Counted from the first letter of the stretch, positions 1 through 11,320 are shown. The stretch is 64,000 bases of DNA from Kocuria subflava (GCF_012163155.1 NZ_JAAVUN010000005.1:1-64000), one strand, 5' to 3'. The notes: generated from the sequence alone by a model not told the origin. Program-made: numbers and translations.

Positions 1-70
1 GGGAGATCAGCTGTCCGCCCACGGGGAGATCACCTGACCGCCCACAGGGAAGTCGGGCTGACCGTTGACA
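1..70. mobile_element. Possible insertion-sequence end with 23-bp tandem repeats
   Basis: Three degenerate 23-bp units sit head to tail at 1-23, 24-46 and 47-69. Each starts GGGA and carries a CTGWCCG core; units 1 and 2 differ at only three positions and unit 3 is more diverged. Read on the minus strand the array begins TGTCAACGG at position 70. Several short repeats ending in a TG/CA dinucleotide are typical of the ends of IS21-like elements, so this may be the edge of an element whose transposase lies left of the window. No transposase is visible here. The tRNA next door would be a common insertion neighbourhood. Positions 71-227 hold nothing I recognise. Confidence 0.35.
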
Positions 71-227
71 GGCACGGCGCCACACCGACGCCACCAAATT
101 ACGCATGGCGGTTGCCTGGACCGTTGGCTCCAGCCGTGTGGCCTACCGGTTGGGGCGGCGACTGCCGGAGCCGCAAGTTGGACTGGGCCTGATCGACTGA
201 GACGCCGCACATGGCACCTCATAGAAA

Positions 228-290
228 CGCCGAGTGGGCTGTTTGATCGCCCCTGGAATACTCGGCAACGATCAAACAGCCCACTCGGCG
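228..290 (-). terminator. 22-bp perfect stem-loop downstream of tRNA-Val
   Basis: Arms 228-249 and 269-290 are perfectly complementary over 22 bp, with a 19-nt loop. On the minus strand the hairpin starts 13 nt after the tRNA 3' end and is followed by TTTCT, so it most likely terminates the tRNA transcript. The stem is much longer than an ordinary terminator and could also act on transcription coming from the left. Confidence 0.7.
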
Positions 291-303
291 GTGTGGAGAA
301 CGG

Positions 304-379
304 TGGTGGGCCCTACCGGGATCGAACCGATGACACCTGCGGTGTAAACGCAGTGCTCTACCAGCTGAGCTAAAGGCCC
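304..379 (-). tRNA. tRNA-Val (anticodon TAC)
   Basis: A complete 76-nt cloverleaf reads on the minus strand. The acceptor arm GGGCCTT pairs with AGGGCCC (one T-G pair), followed by discriminator A and an encoded CCA. The D arm is GCTCAGCTGGTAGAGC. The anticodon stem CTGCG/CGCAG encloses loop TTTACAC, giving anticodon TAC, which reads GUA and other valine codons. The T loop TTCGATC is standard. It stands alone and is followed by the long hairpin at 228-290. Confidence 0.97.
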
Positions 380-581
380 TGGGTGCAGAAAGTTGAGTGC
401 ACCGGGTGGACGACTTCTACAGACGCCAGCACCCAGTGCTGACGCATACAGTACCTCTCAGACCCGTACCAAAGTTGCCCTCGAGTGTGGGGAATGTGTC
501 GATATGTGTATGAGATTCATCACACGGCTGAAAGGTGCATGTCACCCGCTGTTCATCTGCACTGCAATTGGGCACAGCAGG

Positions 582-1493
582 TCAATCCGAACCCCACAAC
601 TGCTGCGCAGCGTTCAGGAACTCAGCCACGGGCGCATCAATCTTCACCGTGGCGTCCTGGTCCGAGCGTGTCTTGCCGTGGTTCACGATCACCACCGGCT
701 TGCCGGCCCGTACCGCCCGGCGCACAAATCGGCGTCCCGAGTGCACGGTCAGAGAAGATCCCAGCACCAACACGGCCTGAGCCGAGTCCACGATCGCTGC
801 CGCATGGGCGACGTCGTGGGTGGCCGCGGATTCACCGAAGAACACCACATTCGGCTTGACCACACCGCCACACACAGGGCAGTCGGGCACGCTGTAGCGA
901 CCGTCGTAGACAATCTCGGCATCGGCGTCCGGGGCGAATTCGATGTCCTTCGGATCCCGGGAGTGCTGCGCGAACTCCGGGTTGGCAGCCTCCAGCATCT
1001 GCCCCCACCGGGCGCGCTGCAGCACGGTTCGGCACTCCACGCACAAGACTTGGTCATAGCGCCCGTGCAGATCGACGACGCCGAAGGCCCCCGCACGTTG
1101 ATGCAGTCGATCAATGTTCTGCGTGATGATCCCGCGAATCCGGCCGACAGCCTCCAACTGGGCCAGGACACGGTGCGACGCATTGGGCTCAGCCAGCGCC
1201 AGGTGATGCCAGCCAACCTGGTTGCGCGCCCAGTACCGGGATCTGTTGGCCGCCTGGGCCATGAACTCCTGATAGGTCATGGGAGCGCGCGGGGCCGAGT
1301 CAGGGCCACGGTAGTCAGGGATCCCCGAGTCGGTGGAAATGCCTGCGCCGGTCACCACCGCCACGGGCCCACGGCGCAGCAGTTCAACTGAAGCAGAAAG
1401 TCCTGCCTCAAGCGTCAACGCATGCGGGTCAGGGAAGACGTCCTCCTGCCCGCGGGGCCCGTAGCCGGCGCCCAGAACACGTATGGGAGTCAT
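582..1493 (-). CDS. Sir2-family NAD-dependent protein deacetylase (sirtuin)
   Basis: Predicted 303-aa sirtuin, which removes acyl groups from protein lysines using NAD. The NAD-binding GAGIS (about residues 49-53), TQNIDRLH (about 124-131), catalytic His in LHGRYD (143) and NVVFFGE are all visible. Two CxxC pairs (151/154 and 205/208) would bind the structural zinc. The frame stays open to 1598, but the upstream part overlaps the peroxiredoxin gene and does not resemble a sirtuin N-terminus, so I start at the ATG at 1493. No strong Shine-Dalgarno is seen there. The peroxiredoxin gene lies 70 bp upstream on the same strand and may be co-transcribed. Substrate cannot be read from sequence. Confidence 0.9.
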   Translation of the reverse strand: MTPIRVLGAGYGPRGQEDVFPDPHALTLEAGLSASVELLRRGPVAVVTGAGISTDSGIPDYRGPDSAPRAPMTYQEFMAQAANRSRYWARNQVGWHHLALAEPNASHRVLAQLEAVGRIRGIITQNIDRLHQRAGAFGVVDLHGRYDQVLCVECRTVLQRARWGQMLEAANPEFAQHSRDPKDIEFAPDADAEIVYDGRYSVPDCPVCGGVVKPNVVFFGESAATHDVAHAAAIVDSAQAVLVLGSSLTVHSGRRFVRRAVRAGKPVVIVNHGKTRSDQDATVKIDAPVAEFLNAAQQLWGSD

Positions 1494-1563
1494 GGAGACA
1501 CCCGGCTGGAGACGGTGTGAACCGTGGCGGTCAACGCTTCGGCTCCGATTCCAGCAATGACTC

Positions 1564-2034
1564 TCAAGCCGGCTGGTCAGCCAGTTTCGCCAGGGCAAGT
1601 CGGTAGGACTCCGTCACGCGCGGAGTGCCCAACTCGGCAGAGGTGAAGCGGTCCAGGATCAGTCCGTCGGCATCGATCAGGAAGGTGGTACGGCTGGGCA
1701 CACCCTTCTCCGGGTCGAGCACCCCGTAGCTGTCTGCCACCTGGCCGTGGGGCCAGAAATCGGAGAGGAGGTCGAACTCCAAAGATTCTTGGTCGGCAAA
1801 GGCCTTGAGCACGTGGATGGTGTCCGTGGAGATCGCCAGCAACAAGGCATCAACCTCCTGAACTTCCTCCAGCATGTCCTGCAACTGGCACATCTCGCCC
1901 GTGCACACGGAGGAGAAGGCAAAGGGGTAGAAGACCAGGACCACGGGGCGTCCGCGGTGTTCAGAGAGCTGGACTTCCTCCCCGTACTGGTTGAGCAAAG
2001 TGAAATCGGGGGCGAACTGGCCGATGTCAAGCAT
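1564..2034 (-). CDS. Peroxiredoxin (AhpE / BCP-like)
   Basis: A 156-aa thioredoxin-fold peroxidase that reduces hydroperoxides. The N-terminus APDFTLLNQYG and LLSDFWPHG resemble mycobacterial AhpE. The peroxidatic cysteine is C44 in FAFSSVCTG. A second cysteine five residues later (C49) gives the CxxxxC spacing of atypical two-Cys BCP/PrxQ enzymes, which AhpE lacks, so an intramolecular disulfide is possible. The reductant is unknown. It lies upstream of the sirtuin on the same strand, with DUF3052 further upstream. The family is secure; the subclass is less so. Confidence 0.9.
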   Translation of the reverse strand: MLDIGQFAPDFTLLNQYGEEVQLSEHRGRPVVLVFYPFAFSSVCTGEMCQLQDMLEEVQEVDALLLAISTDTIHVLKAFADQESLEFDLLSDFWPHGQVADSYGVLDPEKGVPSRTTFLIDADGLILDRFTSAELGTPRVTESYRLALAKLADQPA

Positions 2035-2127
2035 TGTGTGTCCTCACATCCGTTGGGTGAAGCGCTGGTCAGCGCCTGCCGGGACCGCCGTCACGGCGTG
2101 ATCCGCAGATGCGCCACAGGCGACCGA

Positions 2128-2544
2128 TCAAGAGTTTCGTTTGGGGGCCAGGCGCACGGCCGACCAGTCCTCGCTGACACCGGCGGTGGTGGTTCGGTGC
2201 AGACCTGCCGTGGAGGCAGCAGCCTCGACCTCGCCAGGATTGACGTAGCTGTCCCTGCCGGACTTGGGGGTCAGCAACCAGACCACACCGCCGTCATCGA
2301 GCTGGGACTGGGTGTCCACCAGGGCGTCCACCAGGTCGCCGTCGCCGTCACGCCACCACAGCAGCACGGCATCCACCACCTCTTGGTCGTCCTCGTCCAG
2401 GATTTCTTCCCCGGTGAGGTCCTCGATTCGTTCCCGCAGGGCGAAGTCGACGTCGTCGTCGTAGCCGAATTCCTGGACGATCGAATCCTCCGTGAGCCCG
2501 AGCTCGCTGAATGATCCGTCAGCGGTGGCCTTGGCCTCGCTCAC
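2128..2544 (-). CDS. DUF3052 family protein
   Basis: A 138-aa acidic protein matching the actinobacterial DUF3052 family by its order of features: GLTEDSIVQEFGYDDDVD, an acidic DEDDQEVVDAVLLWWRDGDGD stretch in the middle, and WLLTPKSGRD. Biochemical function is unknown. I chose the GTG at 2544, preceded by TTAGGAGTA; a longer in-frame reading has no family-like sequence. It is divergent from aceE, a neighbour it keeps in many actinobacteria, which suggests but does not show a link to central metabolism. Confidence 0.8.
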   Translation of the reverse strand: MSEAKATADGSFSELGLTEDSIVQEFGYDDDVDFALRERIEDLTGEEILDEDDQEVVDAVLLWWRDGDGDLVDALVDTQSQLDDGGVVWLLTPKSGRDSYVNPGEVEAAASTAGLHRTTTAGVSEDWSAVRLAPKRNS

Positions 2545-2953
2545 TTCAGTACTCCTAACCGTGGGGCCTACGCCCCGTCCTGTGTCTGTGGTGGCATCTG
2601 CGCAACTCAACCGGCAGTTTCCGCACCGGTGCGGTTGCCCATGATCGACGGCGCCTGCGGCATCGCCGCCACCTGGGAGGTGTGCTGCGAACTTCCGTTC
2701 GCATGCCGCCTGGTGACCAGACAACACCGGATCGCAGCCAGGTGCAACCGGCCTGCAAGCAATCCGGCAACCCCGCGCAGCAGTCTGGACAAGAGTCTGG
2801 AGAAAATCCAGCACCAGCAGTGACCGGGTTCATATGGTGAAAACCTCGTTACACAGTGTGCGTGTGCCTGCCCGGATGTTGGATGATGGGTGCCAGTGTT
2901 TACCAACGCTTCAACGCGCAACTGCCGCGGAACTCGACGAAGAGAGGTTGAAC
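2545..2953. other. 409-bp divergent intergenic region DUF3052 / aceE
   Basis: No convincing gene lies here; short open frames on both strands have no recognisable content. The right half must carry the aceE promoter and 5' leader, and the left half the DUF3052 promoter. Just before aceE is the ribosome-binding sequence AGAGAGG. I see no clear -35/-10 pair, no palindrome of operator quality and no riboswitch fold. Confidence 0.5.
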
Positions 2954-5689
<2,736 letters not shown>

Positions 5690-5747
5690 TTCTCCCGGCA
5701 CCCCGGACGACGTCCCTGCCCTGACGGGCAGCACGTGAGTTCTGGCC

Positions 5748-5790
5748 ATACGGCACCGCAGTGGTTCATCCGCTGCGGTGCCGTATTGTT
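5748..5790 (+). terminator. Intrinsic terminator of aceE
   Basis: A perfect 14-bp stem (5748-5761 with 5773-5786) has an 11-nt loop and is followed by TTGTTTT. The T-run overlaps the putative -10 element of the next gene. Confidence 0.9.
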
Positions 5791-5796
5791 TTGGCC

Positions 5797-7098
5797 ATGC
5801 CAAAGGAGACATCACCGGAGTCCGAGACCTTCGCCGCTGGGGGCAGGGAGCGCAGCGGATCGGGTCTCCTGGGAACGGGCTCACGGTGGATCTTGGGGGG
5901 TCGAACCGCGCGCACCGCGCCGCAACGCACAGCGCGCACAGGTGCTCCGCTGCCGTCCAAGAAGACGCTGGAGAACATCCGGGGCAATGTGGGCGCCATG
6001 TCCGGTGTCGCCGTTCAACGGTTGGAGTCCGAACTGGACTGGTTCCGGGACTTGCGTCCCAAGGACCGCTCGGAACTGGGGTTGGTGGCCCAGCGCGGCA
6101 TCGCAGCTTTCGTGACCTGGTATGAGCAACAGGACGACGACGGTTTGCTGCTGAACCGACTGTTCAGGGATGCCCCCACCGAACTGGCTCGCGCGATCTC
6201 CCTGCAACAGGCTCTGCAGGTCATGCGCGTGGTGGTTGAGGTGGTGGAGGACAAGGTCCCTGAACTGGCCACCAGCCACGACGAACCCGTCCTGCGGGAG
6301 GGTGTACTGCGCTACTCACGGGACATCGCTTTTGCCGCCGCTGACGTTTATGCTCGCGCCGCAGAGAACCGCGGCTCCTGGGATGCCAGGTTGGAAGCCT
6401 TGGTGGTGGACGGGGTACTGCGCGGGGAGCACACGGATTCGCTGCGTTCCCGTGTGGCAGCCCTGGGGTGGAAGAGCAGTGGCCCCGTGACCGTGATGGT
6501 GGGCCATGCGCCGGAGCAAACCAGCCCCGCAGGTGTGGCGCGGATCCGGCGGACTCTGGCGCGGCACACCACGGATGCACTGGTCTCCATCCAGGGCAAC
6601 CGGTTGGTACTGATCGTGGCGGGACTCTCCACTTTGGACCGTTCCCAAGACCGCATTGTGGGGCTCTTCGGCCCCGGACCCGTGGTGCACGGACCGGAGG
6701 CGGAGAATCTGTTTGCAGCAGCCGATTCGGCAGAACCCGCCCATGCGGCACTGACCGTGGCGGCAGCTTGGCCCGAGGCTCCACGCCCGGTGGACTCGGA
6801 GGAATTGTGGCCGGAGCGCCTGATGGCAGGCGATGCCACGGCCCGAAGCGCTCTGGTGGAGCAGATCTACCGAAAGTTGGAGGGCTCCTCCACCGGCCTG
6901 ACGGAAACCCTGTCAACCTACGTTTGCGTGGGCCACAGTCTGGAGGCCACGGCCCGCGAGCTCTACGTCCACGCCAACACCGTGCGTTACCGGTTGCGCA
7001 GGATCGCTGATCTCACGGGTTGGGACCCGCTGATCCCCCGTGACGCGTTTGTCCTGCACTGCGCCATCGTGGCAGGGCGCCTGGCTGATGCCGACTAG
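5797..7098 (+). CDS. fasR: FasR-like PucR-family transcriptional regulator of fatty acid synthesis
   Basis: A 433-aa regulator with a C-terminal PucR-type helix-turn-helix (SLEATARELYVHANTVRYRL). Segments such as WFRDLRPKDRSELGLVAQ, GIAAFVTWY and AENRGSWDARLEALVV match, from memory, the Streptomyces FasR protein, which sits directly upstream of fabD-fabH-acpP-fabF and activates it. Gene order here is identical. I start at the ATG at 5797; no Shine-Dalgarno is present, but TATTGT lies 7 nt upstream, so the mRNA may be leaderless. The N-terminal 60 residues are low complexity, and a later start such as the Met near residue 68 is possible. Confidence 0.85.
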   Translation: MPKETSPESETFAAGGRERSGSGLLGTGSRWILGGRTARTAPQRTARTGAPLPSKKTLENIRGNVGAMSGVAVQRLESELDWFRDLRPKDRSELGLVAQRGIAAFVTWYEQQDDDGLLLNRLFRDAPTELARAISLQQALQVMRVVVEVVEDKVPELATSHDEPVLREGVLRYSRDIAFAAADVYARAAENRGSWDARLEALVVDGVLRGEHTDSLRSRVAALGWKSSGPVTVMVGHAPEQTSPAGVARIRRTLARHTTDALVSIQGNRLVLIVAGLSTLDRSQDRIVGLFGPGPVVHGPEAENLFAAADSAEPAHAALTVAAAWPEAPRPVDSEELWPERLMAGDATARSALVEQIYRKLEGSSTGLTETLSTYVCVGHSLEATARELYVHANTVRYRLRRIADLTGWDPLIPRDAFVLHCAIVAGRLADAD

Positions 7099-7175
7099 GT
7101 CACGCGCTGCCGGTTGTGACACCCATCGCAACATGGTGTGACGTTCATTGCTGATTGCCTCCCGGTCCCGGCAAA

Positions 7176-7196
7176 GTTTGTAGGGACCCCACAAAC
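7176..7196. promoter_or_regulatory. 21-bp palindrome upstream of fabD, candidate FasR operator
   Basis: The 21 bp centred on 7186 form an inverted repeat with arms GTTTGTAGGG and CCCCACAAAC. Only one of the ten base pairs is mismatched. It lies in the gap between fasR and fabD, centred about 76 bp upstream of the fabD start. If fabD is leaderless, this is a typical activator position, upstream of a missing -35. Assignment to FasR is inferred from position. Confidence 0.5.
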
Positions 7197-7249
7197 CTGC
7201 CGCGCGGGCTTGGTCCGTCACCTTCCTGCCCCCAGGCCGCGTCAGTTGG

Positions 7250-7255
7250 TGCAAT
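7250..7255 (+). promoter_or_regulatory. Putative -10 element of fabD (leaderless)
   Basis: TGCAAT ends 6 nt before the GTG start of fabD and no Shine-Dalgarno is present. The same hexamer and spacing occur before ftsY. No acceptable -35 is seen, which would fit activator dependence. Confidence 0.35.
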
Positions 7256-7261
7256 AGTCGG

Positions 7262-8173
7262 GTGATTGCAATCGTTTGCCCCGGACAGGGTGCCCAGAAA
7301 CCCGGACTGCTCAACGACTGGCTCGCCCTGGACGGCGTCGCTGACCACTTGGCCGAACTCTCCGAGGCGGCGGGCCTGGACCTGGTCCACTACGGCACAG
7401 AGGCCGATGAGGAGACCATTCGGGACACTGCTGTGGCTCAGCCGTTGATCGTGGCCACCGGGCTGGTGGCCGGCAAGCTCCTGCGTGAGCAGCTCACCGG
7501 GCGTACCGACTTGGTGTTCGCCGGACACTCCGTGGGCGAGATCACCGCGGCGGCACTGTCTGGAGCCTTGAGTGAAGCCGATGCCATGACCTTTGTCCGG
7601 ACTCGAGCCACGGCCATGGCGGAGGCCGCAGCCACGGTCCCCACCGGCATGTCGGCCGTGCTCTCCCCCAAGGAGGATGAGGTGCGCGCCGCCATTGAGG
7701 CGGCAGGCTTGACCCCGGCCAACTCCAACGGTGGTGGCCAGATCGTGGCTGCCGGCACCTTGGAGCAGCTGGAGGCCTTCGCAGCAGAGCCACCGGCCCG
7801 GGCGCGCGTGATCCCTCTGAAGGTGGCAGGTGCCTTCCACACGGAGCACATGGCACCGGCCCTGGAACCCTTGCGCGAGCTGGTGGGCCAGTTGCATCCG
7901 AAGCAGCCCACGGCACCGCTGCTCTCCAATTACGACGGCGCCCCGGTGGCTGACGGTGAAGCCAACCTGAACTCCCTGGTGGAGCAGGTCTGCCGCCCGG
8001 TGCGCTGGGATCTGTGCATGGCGCAGCTGACGGAGATGGGAGTGCAGCAGATGATTGAAATGCCTCCGGCCGGGACTTTGGTGGGTCTGGCCAAGCGTGG
8101 CATGAAGGGTGTTCCTGCACTTGCCGTGAACTCGCCTTCAGACCTGGATGATGCCCGTAACATTCTCAACTGA
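7262..8173 (+). CDS. fabD: Malonyl-CoA:ACP malonyltransferase (ACP S-malonyltransferase)
   Basis: A 303-aa FabD. It moves malonyl from CoA to acyl carrier protein for chain elongation. The GQGAQ loop, nucleophile elbow GHSVGE with Ser90 and the His in AGAFHTEHM are present. The GTG at 7262 starts the protein directly with IAIVCPGQG, as in homologs. There is no ribosome-binding site, so a leaderless transcript is likely. fabH follows after 84 bp, then acpP and fabF on the same strand. Confidence 0.97.
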   Translation: MIAIVCPGQGAQKPGLLNDWLALDGVADHLAELSEAAGLDLVHYGTEADEETIRDTAVAQPLIVATGLVAGKLLREQLTGRTDLVFAGHSVGEITAAALSGALSEADAMTFVRTRATAMAEAAATVPTGMSAVLSPKEDEVRAAIEAAGLTPANSNGGGQIVAAGTLEQLEAFAAEPPARARVIPLKVAGAFHTEHMAPALEPLRELVGQLHPKQPTAPLLSNYDGAPVADGEANLNSLVEQVCRPVRWDLCMAQLTEMGVQQMIEMPPAGTLVGLAKRGMKGVPALAVNSPSDLDDARNILN

Positions 8174-8257
8174 GGCACGGGGGCCGGGGCCCGCTCCGGT
8201 CCAATACGTACACAAGGTCTTGTCGCACGTCCCTTCGCACTAAGGAGCACTCACCAC

Positions 8258-9325
8258 GTGGTGACTCTCAAGCAGTACACACCGAATACCCACTCGCGCA
8301 TCTTGGGGATGGGCGCCTACCGCCCTGACACGATCGTGACCAATGACGACGTCTGCCAGTGGATCGATTCCTCCGACGAGTGGATCCGCCAGCGCACCGG
8401 GATCGTGACCCGACACCGTGCGGATGAGAACACCTCTGCGCTGGACATGGCCGTGGGCGCCGCCCAGGAAGCCATTGAGGCTGCCGGGATAAAGCCGGAT
8501 GAACTGGACACCGTTCTGGTTTCCACCATCTCCTACCCGTATCTGACCCCGTCCATGGCCGCAGTCCTGGCCGACAAGCTCGGGGCCTCCCCCGCAGCTG
8601 CCTACGACATCTCCGCAGCATGTGCCGGTTACTGCTACGGCATCGGTCAGGCTGACGCCCTGGTGCGTTCCGGGATGAGCAAGTACGTCTTGGTGGTCGG
8701 TGTGGAGAAGCTCTCGGACGTCATCAACAACGGGGAGCGCTCCATCAGCTTCCTCCTGGGAGACGGTGCCGGCGCCGCCGTCGTCGGCCCTTCCGAGACC
8801 CCGGGAATCGGCCCCACCGTGTGGGGTTCGGATGGTTCCAAGCACGATGCCATCCGCATGACCCACCCGCTCACGGACATTCGCGACGCCGAAGCCGGTG
8901 AAAAGCGCCCCTTCCGCAAGGACCTGGCGGACCCGAAAACCGGTGAGATGCCGGAGGACGCGCCGTTGTGGCCCACGCTTCGCCAGGATGGTCAGACCGT
9001 GTTCCGCTGGGCCTCCTTCGAGGCTGCCAAGAAGGTCACCGAGGCCTTGGAAGCAGCAGGGCTCAAGCCGGAGGACCTGGGCGCCTTCATCCCTCACCAG
9101 GCCAACATGCGCATCATCGATCAGATGGCCAAGGTGCTCAAGCTGCCCGAGTCCGTGGTGATCGCCCGTGACATCGCAGATGCCGGGAACACCTCAGCGG
9201 CTTCCGTCCCGTTGGCTGCCCACCGGTTGCTGAAAGAGCACCCCGAGCTCTCCGGCATGCCTGCCCTGCAGATCGGATTCGGCGCGGGCCTGGTGTTTGC
9301 CGCGCAGGTTGTGATCCTGCCCTGA
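8258..9325 (+). CDS. fabH: Beta-ketoacyl-ACP synthase III
   Basis: A 355-aa KAS III that condenses a primer acyl-CoA with malonyl-ACP to begin fatty acid synthesis. The catalytic Cys is C122 in SAACAG. The His of IPHQANMRI and the Asn of GNTSAASVPLA complete the triad. Two consecutive GTG codons open the frame at 8258; AAGGAG at 8242 suits either. The insertion around residues 205-245 (EKRPFRKDLADPKTGEMP) is normal for actinobacterial FabH. Actinobacterial enzymes often take branched primers, but specificity is not readable here. Confidence 0.97.
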   Translation: MVTLKQYTPNTHSRILGMGAYRPDTIVTNDDVCQWIDSSDEWIRQRTGIVTRHRADENTSALDMAVGAAQEAIEAAGIKPDELDTVLVSTISYPYLTPSMAAVLADKLGASPAAAYDISAACAGYCYGIGQADALVRSGMSKYVLVVGVEKLSDVINNGERSISFLLGDGAGAAVVGPSETPGIGPTVWGSDGSKHDAIRMTHPLTDIRDAEAGEKRPFRKDLADPKTGEMPEDAPLWPTLRQDGQTVFRWASFEAAKKVTEALEAAGLKPEDLGAFIPHQANMRIIDQMAKVLKLPESVVIARDIADAGNTSAASVPLAAHRLLKEHPELSGMPALQIGFGAGLVFAAQVVILP

Positions 9326-9663
9326 GATTTGGTGGTGGGAACCTGCACTGCGTGGGTTCCCACCGCTGCACGACGACGGTCCTGCGGCCGAGGCGTTCGT
9401 GGCGGATGACTGCTGAACCTGCTGCGCGCGAGTACGGACAAGGTTCACGGGACGTCAAGTACCGGTAGCAACAAATCCGACGCACCCGCCCGGGGACCGG
9501 TCACGCACGCCAGGCACCACGTGCCCGTCGTAAAGTGGCACCGCACTGCACTCCGGTTGAACCGGGTCGGGCTGGTCCCGATCCAACAAACCACAGGTCG
9601 TCACCCGTCGACCGAAACCACAGCAGGCCCGTGACCACGGGCCGCGAGGAAAGGAATGCCGAG
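9326..9663. other. 338-bp fabH-acpP intergenic region with a 10-bp hairpin
   Basis: No gene is supported. Arms 9334-9343 and 9355-9364 make a perfect 10-bp stem with an 11-nt loop, 9 nt after the fabH stop. There is no T-run, so it may be a weak terminator, processing site or 3'-end stabiliser that lets acpP be expressed at a different level. The rest probably carries an acpP promoter, but I cannot place it. AGGAAAGGA before acpP is the ribosome-binding site. Confidence 0.5.
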
Positions 9664-9909
9664 ATGGCGAGCAAGGAAGAAATTCTGGCCGGCCTGGCCG
9701 AAATCGTGAACGAAGAGACCGGCCTGGAGACCGAGGCCGTTCAGCTCGACAAGAACTTCACCGAGGACCTGGACATCGACTCCATCTCCATGATGACCAT
9801 CGTGGTCAACTGCGAGGAGAAGTTCGAGGTCACCATCCCGGACGAAGAGGTCAAGAACCTCAAGACCGTTCAGGACGCCGTCGACTTCATCGACAACGCC
9901 CAGGGCTGA
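9664..9909 (+). CDS. acpP: Acyl carrier protein
   Basis: An 81-aa acidic four-helix carrier. The motif DLDIDSIS has Ser40 for the 4'-phosphopantetheine arm, which carries growing acyl chains between FabD, FabH and FabF. The start ATG follows AGGAAAGGA. Most bacteria have DSLD at this site; the DSIS variant is common in actinobacterial AcpP. It lies between fabH and fabF, separated from them by 338 and 151 bp. Confidence 0.96.
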   Translation: MASKEEILAGLAEIVNEETGLETEAVQLDKNFTEDLDIDSISMMTIVVNCEEKFEVTIPDEEVKNLKTVQDAVDFIDNAQG

Positions 9910-10060
9910 TTCCCTGTCAACCCGCCGCCGTGCGGTGCGTGCACACTCACCCGAGTACATGACCGGCCAGGCCGCTTCCAGCGGCGCCGCGGTCCATGGC
10001 ACGCACCGCACAGCGCGCGAGGCGTAAGCCCCTCCCCGGACACCAGGAAGTAGTGCATAC

Positions 10061-11320
10061 ATGCCCCGCAAAGTAGTCGTCACCGGTTTGGGCGCAACCA
10101 CCCCCATTGGTGGCAACGTCCCCGAACTCTGGAAGAATGCCCTGGAAGGCGTCTCCGGTGTTTCCAAGCTCGAGGAGGACTGGGTTGAGACGTACGACCT
10201 TGCCGTGCGCATCGCCGCCTCCGTCTCCACCCCGGCCTCCGAGGTGCTCAGCCGTGTGGAGGCCAAGCGCCTGGACCCCTCCGGCCAGCTCTCACTGATC
10301 GCGGCCCGTGAAGCCTGGGCCGACGCCGGCTTCTCCGCTCCCAACGCGGATGACGCCGAAGAAGTCGACCCCACGCGGGTTGCGACCGTGTTCGGCACGG
10401 GTATCGGTGGTGCCTGGACGCTGCTCAGCGGCTGGGACACGTTGCGTGAGAAGGGTCCGCGCCGCGTCATGCCCCTGACCGTTCCCATGCTCATGCCCAA
10501 CGGCAACGCAGCCACGGTCAGCATGGAACTCAAGGCCCGCCGCGCTGCCATCACGGCCGTGTCCGCCTGCGCTTCAGGCACGGAGTCGTTCTACCAGGGA
10601 CTCGACCTCATCCGCCTCGGCAAGGCCGACGTCGTGATTGCAGGTGGCGCTGAGTCCGCCAACCACCCCATCAACTTTGCGGCCTTTGGTGCCATGCAGG
10701 CCCTGTCCCGCCGCAATGACGAGCCCGAGCGGGCCTCCCGCCCCTACGACATCGACCGTGACGGTTTTGTCATGGCCGAAGGTGCAGGTGCCGTGATCCT
10801 CGAGTCCGAGGAACACGCCAGGGCGCGCGGTGCCCGGATCTACTGCGAGCTGGCCGGTGCCGGTCTCTCCGCAGATGCCTTCCACATCACCGCCCCCGAC
10901 GACGCCGGAACCGGTGCGACTCGCGCGATCGCGGAAGCCATGGAATCCGGTGAGTTCGTGGCGGAGGACGTCATCCACGTCAACGCCCACGCCACCTCCA
11001 CACCCAAGGGTGACATTCCGGAAGCCGGTGCCGTGCGCAACGCGTTTGGTTCCGCCACGGACAACATTCCGGTCTCCGCCACCAAGTCCATGACCGGCCA
11101 CATGCTGGGCGGCTCCGGAGCGGTGGAAGCCATCCTGGCCATCAAGGCGCTGACCGAGCGCACCGCGCCGTGCACCATCAACTTGGAGAACAAGGACCCC
11201 CAGATCGACCTGGACGTGGTCACCACACCGCGTGAGCTGCGCAAGGACGGCGGCGTGGTGGTCTCCAACTCCTTCGGCTTTGGTGGACACAACGCGGTGG
11301 TGGCATTCCGCGACTACTGA
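10061..11320 (+). CDS. fabF: Beta-ketoacyl-ACP synthase II
   Basis: A 419-aa elongating ketosynthase. C170 in AVSACASGTE is the nucleophile. The two histidines lie in NAHATSTPKGD (about 310) and SATKSMTGHMLGGSG (about 345), giving the C-H-H triad of KAS I/II, in contrast to C-H-N in FabH. AGGAAG precedes the ATG. It ends the fasR-fabD-fabH-acpP-fabF block and is followed by a strong bidirectional hairpin. Confidence 0.97.
   Translation: MPRKVVVTGLGATTPIGGNVPELWKNALEGVSGVSKLEEDWVETYDLAVRIAASVSTPASEVLSRVEAKRLDPSGQLSLIAAREAWADAGFSAPNADDAEEVDPTRVATVFGTGIGGAWTLLSGWDTLREKGPRRVMPLTVPMLMPNGNAATVSMELKARRAAITAVSACASGTESFYQGLDLIRLGKADVVIAGGAESANHPINFAAFGAMQALSRRNDEPERASRPYDIDRDGFVMAEGAGAVILESEEHARARGARIYCELAGAGLSADAFHITAPDDAGTGATRAIAEAMESGEFVAEDVIHVNAHATSTPKGDIPEAGAVRNAFGSATDNIPVSATKSMTGHMLGGSGAVEAILAIKALTERTAPCTINLENKDPQIDLDVVTTPRELRKDGGVVVSNSFGFGGHNAVVAFRDY

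Noticed and set aside
1-70. CRISPR array
   Set aside because: The units are contiguous with no spacers, and they are degenerate.
7-222. 71-codon minus-strand frame near the left edge
   Set aside because: It has no ribosome-binding site and no recognisable sequence, and it runs through the tandem repeats.
393-1391. 332-codon plus-strand frame
   Set aside because: It lies antisense to the sirtuin gene and has shadow-type composition.
8240-9097. 285-codon minus-strand frame opposite fabH
   Set aside because: Antisense shadow of a well-supported gene.
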